Assembly (NCBI GenBank): GCA_046351215.1
Contig: JAXLYX010000005.1
Location: 186,001 to 250,000, forward strand
DNA: 64,000 bases
Direction of reading: 5' to 3'
From: JAXLYX01 sp046351215
GTDB taxonomy: Bacteria; Myxococcota_A; Polyangia; Polyangiales; Houyiibacteriaceae
In this document: one piece after another, positions 54,824-63,370 of the stretch
How the letters are laid out: every line of letters starts with the position of its first letter
How positions within the stretch are numbered: the first letter of the stretch is position 1
Notes under the pieces: generated by a model
The model's database searches: none
Seen by the model: only the letters and a program-made list of their open reading frames with translations
What the model was told of the DNA's origin: nothing
Made by a program: the position numbers and the translations under genes

Positions 54824-55518
54824 GCGTGGTTCCCCGGATCGGGCTGCATCAGGCCGTCCTCGATGTGGACGATGCGATCGGCGAGATGGAAGATCCGATT
54901 GTCGTGGGTGACGACGACGACGGTGCCGCCCCGCTCCTTGGCCACCTCGCGCAGGAGCTCGGTGACCACGCGTCCGCTCTCGGCGTCGAGGGCGGCTGTG
55001 GGCTCGTCGGCGAGGACGATCGGCGGGCTCCCCGCGAGCGCGCGGGCGACGGAGACCCGTTGCCGCTGGCCGCCGGAGAGATCGGACGGGATGCTGTGGA
55101 GCTTGTCGCCGAGGCCCACGCGGGCGAGCAGCGCGCTCGCCTCCGCGAGTGCTTTCGTACGTGGCATGCCCCGCATCTCGAGGACGAGGGCGACGTTCTC
55201 GCGCGCCGTCAGCGAGGCGATGAGGTTGTGGCCCTGGAAGATGAAGCCGATGCGGCCGAGCCGGATCGCCGGCATCTCCGCCTCGCGGCGGCCCGACACG
55301 CGCACTCCGTCGATCACGACGTCGCCCGACGTCGCCGAGAGGACGCAACCGAGGATCGAGAGGAGCGTCGTCTTCCCCGAGCCGGAGGGGCCGGCGAGCA
55401 TGACGAACTCCCCGTGCTCGACGAGGAAGTCCACACCCTTGAGGGCCTGGAAGGCGAGCGCCCCCTCGCCGTAGACCTTCGTGACGCCGCGCGCTTCGAT
55501 GGCGTACTCGTTGATCAT
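54820..55518 (-). CDS. ABC transporter ATPase (MacB/LolD type)
   Basis: A 232-residue ATP-binding subunit. Walker A GPSGSGKTT, Q-loop in FIFQGHNL, signature LSGGQRQR, Walker B IVLADEP and H-loop THD are all intact. The sequence belongs to the MacB/LolD/FtsE-type group, which power mechanotransmission in lipoprotein or efflux systems. The ATG at 55518 overlaps the permease stop and its own stop overlaps the next gene's ATG, so the order permease-ATPase-HlyD is tightly coupled. Confidence 0.95.
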   Translation of the reverse strand: MINEYAIEARGVTKVYGEGALAFQALKGVDFLVEHGEFVMLAGPSGSGKTTLLSILGCVLSATSGDVVIDGVRVSGRREAEMPAIRLGRIGFIFQGHNLIASLTARENVALVLEMRGMPRTKALAEASALLARVGLGDKLHSIPSDLSGGQRQRVSVARALAGSPPIVLADEPTAALDAESGRVVTELLREVAKERGGTVVVVTHDNRIFHLADRIVHIEDGLMQPDPGNHA

Positions 55519-56687
55519 CGGAACACCATCGCCGGCTCGAGCCGCCTTATGCGCAGGAGCGCGAGGACCGCCGCGAAGAGACAGAGCACGACCATCACGG
55601 CGGGCGCGAGGTAGATGACGAAGGGCGGGATGATCGGCACGAGCAAGGCCTGCCGGATGCCCTCGACCGCGAAGGTGACCATACCGAGGCCGAGCACCGA
55701 GCCGACGATCGCGTAGGTCGCCGATTGCACGAGCAGGAGGACCGTGAGGTCGAGGTTCGTGCAGCCGATCGCCTTGAGGGTCCCGAACTCCCTCAGGTTG
55801 TCGAGGACCGAGGAGAACATCGAGAGCGACACGATGACGAGGCCGATCATCAGGCCGAAGCTCGTCGAGATGCCGAACGACATGCCGAGCTGCTGCTTCA
55901 GCAGGTTCGTGACGATCGACGCATGGAATTGCTCGCGCGTGAGGATCATCGCCTCGGGGAGCCTGTGCTCGAGCGCGCGACGGACGTCCTCGACGGGCGT
56001 GCCGGGAGCGACGTCGACGAGGACGAAGCTCACTCGGTCGCTCGCGATGCCGGTGAGGGTCCGGGCGAGATCGGCGTCGGCGAAGGCGTAGGCGGGCCCG
56101 AACGGGACGAGCCCCCACGTGAAGCCGCCGACGCGGACCCGATGGCCGTTCACCTCGCGGATGCTCCCGAGGTTCATCGCCCCGTACTTCTCGCGCTGCG
56201 AGTCCTCGAAGAACATCGTGTCCGGCATCGTCAGCGTCCGCGGATCGCCGGCGACGACGTTCCAGGGTCGACCGAGGCGGGACGTGACCTCGACGCCGAC
56301 CACGCTGATCGACTCGGAGCCGCCCGTGGGCTTCCGGAGCGTCGCGGCCGTGAGGAGGAGCGGCTGTGCCTCGAGGACGCCGGGCGTGGTCCGGGCCTGC
56401 GTGAGGACCGCGATGTGCAGCCTCTCCCCGGGCTGCAGGAGCTGAGTGTTCGGCGGCACGACCCAGATGTCGGCCCCGCAGTTGTCGACGAATTGGGTGT
56501 TCTTGTGGAGCAGCGCGAAGAGGATGCTGAGCTGCTGCACCGAGAGCAGGACGGCGAAGACGACGCCGGAGACCGTGCCGGCGAACTTCAGCTTGTCGTG
56601 GAACATCATCCGCACGCCGACCGTCGCCATCGCGCGGAGGCGGATCGGGAGCCGGGCCGTGCCGTGCGCGTAGAGCTTGCCGCTCAT
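55515..56687 (-). CDS. ABC transporter permease (FtsX/MacB type)
   Basis: A 390-residue permease with one membrane segment near the N terminus (about 37-57), a periplasmic domain of about 210 residues, and three C-terminal segments (about 275-300, 325-350, 358-380). The C-terminal FtsX-like part includes FGISTSFGLMIGLVIVSLSMF and FGTLKAIGCTNLDLTVLLL, which places the conserved ATPase-contact helix. The ATG at 56687 overlaps the stop of the TolC gene (ATGA). This gives a MacAB-TolC-like tripartite pump, though the operon carries the permease and ATPase as separate genes. Confidence 0.9.
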   Translation of the reverse strand: MSGKLYAHGTARLPIRLRAMATVGVRMMFHDKLKFAGTVSGVVFAVLLSVQQLSILFALLHKNTQFVDNCGADIWVVPPNTQLLQPGERLHIAVLTQARTTPGVLEAQPLLLTAATLRKPTGGSESISVVGVEVTSRLGRPWNVVAGDPRTLTMPDTMFFEDSQREKYGAMNLGSIREVNGHRVRVGGFTWGLVPFGPAYAFADADLARTLTGIASDRVSFVLVDVAPGTPVEDVRRALEHRLPEAMILTREQFHASIVTNLLKQQLGMSFGISTSFGLMIGLVIVSLSMFSSVLDNLREFGTLKAIGCTNLDLTVLLLVQSATYAIVGSVLGLGMVTFAVEGIRQALLVPIIPPFVIYLAPAVMVVLCLFAAVLALLRIRRLEPAMVFR

Positions 56688-57982
56688 TCGTCCATCCCGA
56701 AGCCGGCCACGATTCGCAGGAGGGCGCGGGCGAACTCGAGCTCCGCCTCGGCCTGCACGCGCTGGACCTCCGCGGCGAACTTGTCGCGGTTCGCCTGCAC
56801 CACCTCGAGCTGGCTCGCGCTCCCCACGCCGTAGCGCTGGTTGGCGACGTCGGCGGCCTGGGTGGCGGCGACGACCTGCGCCCGAGCGGCCTGCGTGCGC
56901 GCCAGGTTCGCGACGACCTGGTCGTAGGCGTTCTCGATCCCGTCGCGCGCGTTGATCCGGGCGCGCTCCTCCTCGAGCGAGGCGAGCGCGGCGTTCGCGT
57001 CGGCGATGTCGATCTGCGCCGACTTCGAGAAGTCGAGCCGGACGCGCGCCACGACCTGCACGAGCCACTGCCGCGGATACGAGAAGCCGTAGACGTTCGT
57101 GATGCGCTCCTGCGCGAGGCCCGAGATCGTCGGCACGAAGGCCGAGCGGGCGGCACGCTGCTGGGCGCGGGCGAGCTCGATCCGGGTCTCCGAGGCCCTC
57201 ACGGTCGGCAGCCGATCGATGGCCGACACGAAGTGGTCGAGGGGGGGATCGCCCTCGAGCGCCACGTCGAAGGTCGTCGTGTCGTCCTCGGCGACCGTGA
57301 GGTTCGTGAGGGCACGGATCTGTCGACGCGCCTGCCGGCGGAGGAGATCGGACTCGGCGACCGTCTGGACGCGCGCCTCGACCTCGGCCGCCGCGCGCTC
57401 GCGGTCGAGCGAGGAGGCGAGCCCCGCCGTCACGCGGGACTCGACGACGCGGAGGTTCTCGCGCGCGACCCGCTCGGCCTCGCGCGCCGAAGCGGCCACG
57501 GCGTCCGCGCCGACCATCTGGTAATAGGCCCGCACCACCTGCCGATCCACGTCGAGCCCGACCACCTCGGTGTCCAGGCGCGCGGCGTCGACGCCGAGGC
57601 GAGCCGCCTCGATCCGACGGAGCTGGGCGAGGTCGAGCATGGGGACCTCGAGCTGGAAGAGCGCATCGAGCTGGTTGTACGCGGAGATGACGATGCCCCG
57701 CGTACCGCCCGACGACGTCGGGATCTGGGTCTCGATGTTGTACTGGTTCCGGGTATACCCGCCCTGGATGTTGATCGCGGGCAGGAGGCGTCCGCTCGCC
57801 TCGGCGCGCTCGGCCTGCCGCACCTCGACCCGCTGGTTCGCGACCCGCTGATCGACGGCGTACTCGCGGCCGGCCGCGAGGAAGGTCTCGATGGGGGGCA
57901 TGGCGTTGGCGGGAGCGGTCCGGAATCCACCGAGCAGGAGGATCAGGGAGACCAGGATGGACTTGCGCAGGGAGGGCGCCAT
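56684..57982 (-). CDS. TolC-family outer membrane efflux protein
   Basis: A 432-residue outer membrane channel subunit with a signal peptide (1-27, ILVSLILLLGGFRTAPANA). The two OEP repeats form the long alpha-helical hairpins, e.g. QRVEVRQAERAEASGRLLPAIN, then ARENLRVVESRVTAGLASSLD and a second NQRYGVGSASQLEVVQANRDKF. This matches TolC/OprM proteins. It is the first of four overlapping genes (TolC, permease, ATPase, HlyD) with the acyltransferase last. It follows the TetR gene after 24 bases, so one transcript from the TetR promoter is likely. Confidence 0.92.
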   Translation of the reverse strand: MAPSLRKSILVSLILLLGGFRTAPANAMPPIETFLAAGREYAVDQRVANQRVEVRQAERAEASGRLLPAINIQGGYTRNQYNIETQIPTSSGGTRGIVISAYNQLDALFQLEVPMLDLAQLRRIEAARLGVDAARLDTEVVGLDVDRQVVRAYYQMVGADAVAASAREAERVARENLRVVESRVTAGLASSLDRERAAAEVEARVQTVAESDLLRRQARRQIRALTNLTVAEDDTTTFDVALEGDPPLDHFVSAIDRLPTVRASETRIELARAQQRAARSAFVPTISGLAQERITNVYGFSYPRQWLVQVVARVRLDFSKSAQIDIADANAALASLEEERARINARDGIENAYDQVVANLARTQAARAQVVAATQAADVANQRYGVGSASQLEVVQANRDKFAAEVQRVQAEAELEFARALLRIVAGFGMDE

Positions 57983-58006
57983 CGGCGGGTCCTTTCTCGA
58001 CGGGGT

Positions 58007-58609
58007 TCAGGGCCGCGGGGCGAGCCCGGGCCAGAGCAGCTCGACCAGGCCGCGGACGAAGCTCTCCTCGGGGACCGGGAGGAGCTGCTGCGCGCGGAAG
58101 ATCGACTCGAAGTAGACGTAGTGGAAGACGGCCCCGGCGAGCGTCCGGGCCACGATGTCGGCGTCCTGGGGACGGATGCGGCCGATGGCCATCTCGGCCT
58201 CGAGGTAGGCCGTGAGCTGGCCCAGGGCGCGGAGGGGGGGCGGGTTCGGCTCCGTGAAGATCTCGGGGAGCCCGGAGGGCCCGGGATTCGACCAGGCCAT
58301 CATCGTGAGCGGGAGGATCACCCGGAGGAACCGGATCGCCTCGAGAGCGGCCACGGCGAGCTCGTCCCTCACGTCGCCCTGCCCCACGCGCTCCGTCAGC
58401 GCCCGTTGCCACGGGGACGCCTCGAAGCCGGCCTCGAGCGCACGCCGGAAGAGGTTCGCCTTCGTCCGGAACCGCTTGAAGACCAGGGCCTCGGAGACGC
58501 CCGCGTCCGCCGCGACCTCGGCCGTCGTGGCGAGGATGCCCCGCGCCAGGAAGACCCTCCGGGCGGCGGCGAGGATGTCCTCGTCTCGTATCGATGCGAC
58601 GCGGGCCAT
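58007..58609 (-). CDS. TetR/AcrR family repressor of the export operon
   Basis: A 200-residue regulator with the N-terminal helix-turn-helix (about 9-56): RDEDILAAARRVFLARGI, then TAEVAADAGVSEALVFKRFRTKANLF. The ligand-binding half is helical. The ATG at 58609 lies directly beside two tandem palindromes (58613-58645), and the promoter spans 58645-58673, so repression of its own gene and the following TolC-permease-ATPase-HlyD-acyltransferase genes is very likely. The inducer would be a compound exported by this pump. Confidence 0.92.
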   Translation of the reverse strand: MARVASIRDEDILAAARRVFLARGILATTAEVAADAGVSEALVFKRFRTKANLFRRALEAGFEASPWQRALTERVGQGDVRDELAVAALEAIRFLRVILPLTMMAWSNPGPSGLPEIFTEPNPPPLRALGQLTAYLEAEMAIGRIRPQDADIVARTLAGAVFHYVYFESIFRAQQLLPVPEESFVRGLVELLWPGLAPRP

Positions 58610-58612
58610 GGC

Positions 58613-58645
58613 GTGAGTCCAGACTCACCGTGAGTCCAGGCTCAC
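58613..58645. promoter_or_regulatory. Two tandem TetR operators
   Basis: GTGAGTCCAGACTCAC (58613-58628) is a perfect palindrome with arms of 7 around CA. GTGAGTCCAGGCTCAC (58630-58645) differs by one mismatch. They lie between the TetR start and its promoter. Confidence 0.8.
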
Positions 58646-58673
58646 TTATTGGGCCAAAGAAAAGGGTCGTCAA
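58645..58673 (-). promoter_or_regulatory. Promoter of TetR-export operon
   Basis: On the minus strand: TTGACG (58673-58668), 17-base spacer, AATAAG (58650-58645). Both operators lie at and downstream of the expected start point. Confidence 0.55.
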
Positions 58674-58810
58674 GCGACGACCCCACCCCTCCACGCAATT
58701 CCTGCGTCCGGCCTACGACCTACGCACGAACTGCGCTGCGGCAAGTGTCGATCCACGAAAAACGCGCGGGAATCGCGTTGGCACGAAAAGCGCAATGAGC
58801 TTCGTCAGCC

Positions 58811-59644
58811 ATGCACGAGACGCAAAGCCGGAACCACCACGACATCCCGCTCCTCATGCGCCGCGCCCAGAAGGCGCCCCTGCTCGACAGCGAGACAGAG
58901 CGGAAGCTCATCGCCGAGGCCCAGGAAGGCAGCAAGCGAGCCGTCGAAAAGCTCGTGCTCTCGCACCTGCGCATCGTCTTCTCGGTCGCGCGCCACTACC
59001 GGCGCGTGGGCATCCCGATGGACGACCTGGTGAGCGAGGGGACGCTCGGCCTGATGGAGGCGATCCGTCGCTTCGACCTCGGCCGCGACAACCGCTTCGG
59101 CACCTACGCCGCGTGGTGGGTGCAGGCGAGGCTTCGTCGGTACGCCGCGGCGACGCGGCACCTCGTGGCTCCGCCGTCGACGCGCAACGCGCGCAAGATC
59201 CTCCGCAGCTTCGAGCGGACGTCGCGTGCCATCTCGCAGCGGCTCGGTCGTCCGGCGCTGCGTCACGAGATCGCCGAGGCGCTCGACGTCACGGTCGAGG
59301 ACGTCGCGATGGTCGAGCCGGTGCTCCGCGCCACCGACGCGCGCCTCGGACCCACGGACGAGGGAGTGGCCATGGACCTCCCGGGCTTCGAGCCCTCGCC
59401 CGAGCAGGAGGTCGAGGCCCGCGAGCTCGCGACGCGCCGCAAGGCCTGCATCGAGCGTGCGTTCCGCGACCTGACGCCGCGCGAGCGGATCATCGTCGAG
59501 CGCCGTCTCCTGGACGAGGACGGCGACAGCCTCTCGACGCTCGGCGAAGAGTTCGGCGTCTCGCGCGAGCGCGTGCGCCAGGTTCAGCACCAGGTCCAGA
59601 ACAAGCTCCGGGCCCGCCTCGGGGAAGCGGCGGCCTGGTACTGA
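58811..59644 (+). CDS. rpoH: RpoH-like alternative sigma factor
   Basis: A 277-residue sigma-70 family factor of the heat-shock (sigma-32) subgroup. Region 2 shows KLVLSHLRIVFSVARHYRRVG, DDLVSEGTLGLMEAIRRFD and FGTYAAWWVQARLRRYA; the following RNARKILRSFER corresponds to the RpoH box region. Region 4 has DLTPRERIIVERRLLDED and the HTH TLGEEFGVSRERVRQVQ. No region 1.1 is present, as expected. The ATG at 58811 is the first in frame after a stop at 58796; it lacks a good ribosome-binding site. The NtrC-type gene follows on the same strand. The symbol is a best match, since group-2/3 relatives could look similar. Confidence 0.85.
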   Translation: MHETQSRNHHDIPLLMRRAQKAPLLDSETERKLIAEAQEGSKRAVEKLVLSHLRIVFSVARHYRRVGIPMDDLVSEGTLGLMEAIRRFDLGRDNRFGTYAAWWVQARLRRYAAATRHLVAPPSTRNARKILRSFERTSRAISQRLGRPALRHEIAEALDVTVEDVAMVEPVLRATDARLGPTDEGVAMDLPGFEPSPEQEVEARELATRRKACIERAFRDLTPRERIIVERRLLDEDGDSLSTLGEEFGVSRERVRQVQHQVQNKLRARLGEAAAWY

Positions 59645-59741
59645 GCTCGGGGGGGACGTGACGCGATCTGCGGGTGAGGAGGGGGACGAGACCCCGACGG
59701 AGGTTGCGTCGGACGGCGGCTGGCACGACAATCCCGCCCCC

Positions 59742-61151
59742 ATGGCGGAAGTTCGTGGTCGGATCCTGGTCGTCGACGACGAGGCCAATGCGCGTGAGGC
59801 CCTCGCGGAGCTGCTCTCGGACGAGGGCTACGAGACCGCGATGGCCTCCGACGGCCTGAAGGCGCTCGCCGCGCTGCAATCCTTCGATCCGGACGTCGTG
59901 CTGACGGACCTGAAGATGCCGGGACTCGACGGCATCGGGCTGCTCGAGCGCGGACGCCCCGTCGCTCCGCACACGAGCTTCATCGTGATGACGGCGTTCG
60001 GGAGCATCGAGACGGCGGTCGAGGCGATCAAGCGAGGCGCCGAGACCTACCTGACGAAGCCGCTCGACATGGACGCGGTCTCCGCGCTCGTGACACGCGC
60101 GCTCGAGAAGTCGTGCCTCTCGCGCGAAGCGGCCCAGCTCCGCGAGCAGGTCGAGCAGCGTCTGGCCTTCAGCCGCATCCTCGGGGACCACCCGTCGATG
60201 CAGCGCCTGCTCAAGACGGTGGCGCAGGTCGCGAAGAGCCGCGCGACCTGCCTCATCCACGGCGAGAGCGGCACCGGCAAGGAGCTGATCGCGGCCGCGA
60301 TCCACCACAATTCCCCGCGCAAGCCCAAGCCCTTCATCCGGCTCAACTGCGCCGCGCTCGCAGAGTCGCTGCTCGAGTCCGAGCTCTTCGGTCACGAGAA
60401 GGGCTCCTTCACGGGCGCCGCCGGCCGCCGCGAGGGCCGCTTCAAGCAGGCCGACGGCGGCACGCTCTTCCTCGACGAGATCAGCGAGGTTCCGCTCGCG
60501 GTCCAGGTGAAGCTCCTGCGCTTCCTGCAGGAGCGTCAGTTCGAGCGCGTCGGCGGCAACGAGACGCTCACCGTCGACGTGCGCATCGTGGCCGCGACGA
60601 ACCGCGACCTGAAGCAATGCGTCGCGGCCGGCACGTTCCGCGAGGACCTCTACTACCGCCTCAACGTCGTGACGCTCGAGGTGCCACCGCTCCGGGCGCG
60701 CAAGAGCGACATCCCCGTCCTCGCCCACCACTTCCTGCGCAAGTACGCCGAGGAGAACGGAGTCGAGGTCGAGGGCTTCACCGACGGGGCCCTCCGCTCG
60801 CTGCTCGCCTACCCCTGGCCCGGCAACGTGCGCGAGCTCGAGAACGCCATCGAGCGCGCCGTCGTCCTCACGGAGGGGAAGCTGATCCAGGAAGAGCACC
60901 TGCCGACGACGTCCGGTCAGAAGGTCCAGTCGGACCTCGGTCTCCTGATCCCCGGGATCACGATGGCGGAGCTCGAGCGCATGGCGATCGAGCAGACGCT
61001 CGCCGCGGTCGCGGGATCCACCGCGAAGGCCGCCGAGATCCTCGGCATCAGCCGTCGCACGATCCAGTACCGCCTCAAGGAATGGGCCCTCGAGTCCGGC
61101 ATGGCGGGACCGAACGACGACTACCCGGGAGCCGAGGAAGAGGAAGACTGA
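59742..61151 (+). CDS. NtrC-family sigma-54-dependent response regulator
   Basis: A 469-residue activator with receiver, AAA+ and DNA-binding domains. The receiver (about 8-120) has the phospho-acceptor Asp in VVLTDLKMPG and Lys in YLTKPLD. The AAA+ domain (about 145-375) has Walker A GESGTGKE, the sigma-54 contact loop GSFTGA (usual GAFTGA, Ala replaced by Ser), and Walker B GTLFLDE. A Fis-type HTH (AAEILGISRRTIQYRLKEW) closes it. The start at 59742 gives the usual short lead before RILVVDDE; a GTG at 59658, 14 bases after the sigma gene, would add a 28-residue extension. It converges with the kinase gene downstream. Confidence 0.93.
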   Translation: MAEVRGRILVVDDEANAREALAELLSDEGYETAMASDGLKALAALQSFDPDVVLTDLKMPGLDGIGLLERGRPVAPHTSFIVMTAFGSIETAVEAIKRGAETYLTKPLDMDAVSALVTRALEKSCLSREAAQLREQVEQRLAFSRILGDHPSMQRLLKTVAQVAKSRATCLIHGESGTGKELIAAAIHHNSPRKPKPFIRLNCAALAESLLESELFGHEKGSFTGAAGRREGRFKQADGGTLFLDEISEVPLAVQVKLLRFLQERQFERVGGNETLTVDVRIVAATNRDLKQCVAAGTFREDLYYRLNVVTLEVPPLRARKSDIPVLAHHFLRKYAEENGVEVEGFTDGALRSLLAYPWPGNVRELENAIERAVVLTEGKLIQEEHLPTTSGQKVQSDLGLLIPGITMAELERMAIEQTLAAVAGSTAKAAEILGISRRTIQYRLKEWALESGMAGPNDDYPGAEEEED

Positions 61152-61175
61152 GGCTTCCCCGCGGCCGTGGGGGGC

Positions 61176-62651
61176 TCAGCCCGCCTGCAGCGTGAAGACC
61201 GCCGCAGCGCCGCCCTCGGGCCGCGATTCGAGGTGCACGGTGCCACCGTGGAGGAGCACGATCTTCTTCACGATCGCGAGCCCGAGCCCGGTACCCGCCT
61301 CCTTCGTCGTGACGAAGGGCTGGAAGAGATCGTGCTCGGACTTCTCGCCGAAGCCCGGACCGTCGTCGAGGACCGAGACCTCGACGAAGCCCGGCCCCTT
61401 CGTCCGGGTCCTCACGGTGATGGTGCCGCGCCCACGCTCGCGCAGCGCCTCGAGCGCGTTCGCGAGGAGGTTCAGGAGCACCTGCTTCACCTTCGGGACG
61501 TCGCCCTTGGCGGTCCGTGCCTCCGGGCCGAGCTCGGTCGTGACCGTGACGCCCTGCTCCTCCGCGAGCGGTCGCTTGAGCTCGACGACCTCGTCGACGA
61601 GCGCCCCGAGATCGAAGGCCTTGGCCTGGATTCCGTGCGGACGCGCGAGGCTGAGGAAGTCGTTGAGCATGGAGGAGAGACGTCCGAGCTCGGCACGGAC
61701 GATGCCGACGCGCGTCTCGATGCGCTCCTTCAGCTCGACGTCCCCGATCCGTCGAGCGCCCCGCACGAGCGCCTCGAGCTGGAGGCTCGCGGCGTTGAGG
61801 GGATTGCGGATCTCGTGCGCGAGACCGGTCGTGAGGGCGCCGACCGCCGCGAGCGCCTGGCTCTCGGCGCTCCTGCGCTCGAGCACGAGGCGCTCGGTCA
61901 CGTCGACGCCGGCGGCGAGCACGGCGCTCTCGCCGGGGCGCGTGGTGAGCGACTTGAACGTCCAACGCACGGTGCGGAGCTCGCCCGTCGGACGGTTCAT
62001 CAGGCCGAGCTCGACGCCACGGATGGTCGAGCCGTAGAGCACCGAGCGGAGCTGCACGGCGAGCTTCTCCCGCAGGGTGTCGTCCACGAAGGTCTCGAGG
62101 AAGGGCTTGCCCTGGACCTCGCTCGCCTCGAAGCCGGCGGTCACGCACGCCGTGCGGTTGCAGAAGACGACCCGCAGCGACGCGTCCAGCGTCACGATGA
62201 GCGCGTCGACGGTCTCCACGACGTTGCGGTAGAGCTCCTCGGAGAGCGCGAGCTCCTCGGCCAGGGCCTCCTTCTCGCGTCGCAGCCTGACCTGCGCGAG
62301 CGCTCGATCCGCGATGGCGATGAAATCCCTGGAATCGAAGGGCTTCTGGACGTACGCGAAGGCGCCGTGCCGCACGGCCGCGACCGCCGAGTCGACGGTG
62401 GCGTTGCCCGTGACGAGGATGATCTCGGAGTTCGGGGAATGGGCGCGGAGCAGCGGGAGCAGGTCGACGCCCGAGCGCCCCCCGGGGAGCCGCACGTCGA
62501 CGATCGCGAGGTCGAACTCCGTCCTCTTCGCGTTCTCGACCGCCTTCTCGCCGTCGGACGCGATGACGACGTCCAGATCGAGGGTCTCGAGGAGCTCGGC
62601 GACGTTGGTCGCCAGATCCGCGTTGTCCTCGACGACGAGCGCGCGCGTCAT
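61176..62651 (-). CDS. Hybrid sensor histidine kinase (receiver-PAS-kinase)
   Basis: A 491-residue cytoplasmic kinase whose receiver is at the N terminus (about 1-120), with phospho-acceptor Asp in LAIVDVRLPG and Lys in AYVQKPFDS. A PAS domain (about 150-255) is followed by the dimerisation/phospho-acceptor His in GLAHEIRNPL and the ATPase domain with NLLANALEAL, DDGPGFGEK and GTGLGLAIVKK. No membrane segment. The ATG at 62651 overlaps the stop of the dual-receiver gene (ATGA). The receiver-first order suggests that phosphorylation by another kinase controls this kinase. Confidence 0.92.
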   Translation of the reverse strand: MTRALVVEDNADLATNVAELLETLDLDVVIASDGEKAVENAKRTEFDLAIVDVRLPGGRSGVDLLPLLRAHSPNSEIILVTGNATVDSAVAAVRHGAFAYVQKPFDSRDFIAIADRALAQVRLRREKEALAEELALSEELYRNVVETVDALIVTLDASLRVVFCNRTACVTAGFEASEVQGKPFLETFVDDTLREKLAVQLRSVLYGSTIRGVELGLMNRPTGELRTVRWTFKSLTTRPGESAVLAAGVDVTERLVLERRSAESQALAAVGALTTGLAHEIRNPLNAASLQLEALVRGARRIGDVELKERIETRVGIVRAELGRLSSMLNDFLSLARPHGIQAKAFDLGALVDEVVELKRPLAEEQGVTVTTELGPEARTAKGDVPKVKQVLLNLLANALEALRERGRGTITVRTRTKGPGFVEVSVLDDGPGFGEKSEHDLFQPFVTTKEAGTGLGLAIVKKIVLLHGGTVHLESRPEGGAAAVFTLQAG

Positions 62652-63370
62652 CGAGGCGTGCCGAGCGAGTGGATCGCGGAGAAGAGGCGGTCGGGCGTGA
62701 ACGGCTTCGGCAGGAAGACGACGCGCTCGTAGTGCGCGGCGCGGAGGCGCGCCTCGATGGCTCCGAGCTCGAAGCCGGAGATCACGACGACGGGGAGCGC
62801 GTGCCCGAGGACGAGCTCCGTCGCGAGCGCGACTCCGTCCCCGTCGGGCAGTTTCACGTCGAGCACGACCGCGTCGTGCTCCCCGAGCAGGAGCCGGGCA
62901 CGCGCATCGCGCGCCGTCCCGACCCACTCCGGGTGGTAGCCGTGCGCTGCGAGCGTCTCGACCAGGTAGGTGCCGAGCTCGATGTCGTCGTCGACGACGA
63001 GGAGCCGCTCGATGCCCTCGTGTCCCTGGCCGAGCGCATCGAGGAGCCGATGGATCGGGATCGGCTTCGGGAGGATGTCCCGGACGCCCGCGCGACGGGC
63101 CGCCTCGAGACGATCGTCGGTCGTGTAGGCGGTCATGAGGACGAAGACCGCGTTCGGCATCCGCTGCGAGAGGAGGCCGTGCAGCGTGACGCCGTCCATC
63201 CCGGGCAGGCGGACGTCGAGCAGGACGTAGTCGAACGTCCGCCGCTCGGCCATCTTCAGCGCCTCCTCCGGCGTGTGCACCGTCGTGACGTCGTAGCCCT
63301 CTTCGGTGAGGATCTCCTCGAGGTTCGCCGCCAGCGCGACGTTGTCGTCGGTGACGAGGACGGTCGGCAT
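62648..63370 (-). CDS. Response regulator with two receiver domains
   Basis: A 240-residue protein of two tandem receiver domains with no output domain. Both have the phospho-acceptor Asp (YVLLDVRLPGMDG in the first, AVVLDVKLPDGDG in the second) and the switch Lys (DILPKPIP, VFLPKPFT), so both look functional. Such proteins often relay or branch phosphoryl groups among kinases. The ATG at 63370 shares one base with the stop of the upstream kinase (TGATG). The 4-base overlap with the next kinase makes a coupled three-gene set. Confidence 0.9.
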   Translation of the reverse strand: MPTVLVTDDNVALAANLEEILTEEGYDVTTVHTPEEALKMAERRTFDYVLLDVRLPGMDGVTLHGLLSQRMPNAVFVLMTAYTTDDRLEAARRAGVRDILPKPIPIHRLLDALGQGHEGIERLLVVDDDIELGTYLVETLAAHGYHPEWVGTARDARARLLLGEHDAVVLDVKLPDGDGVALATELVLGHALPVVVISGFELGAIEARLRAAHYERVVFLPKPFTPDRLFSAIHSLGTPR

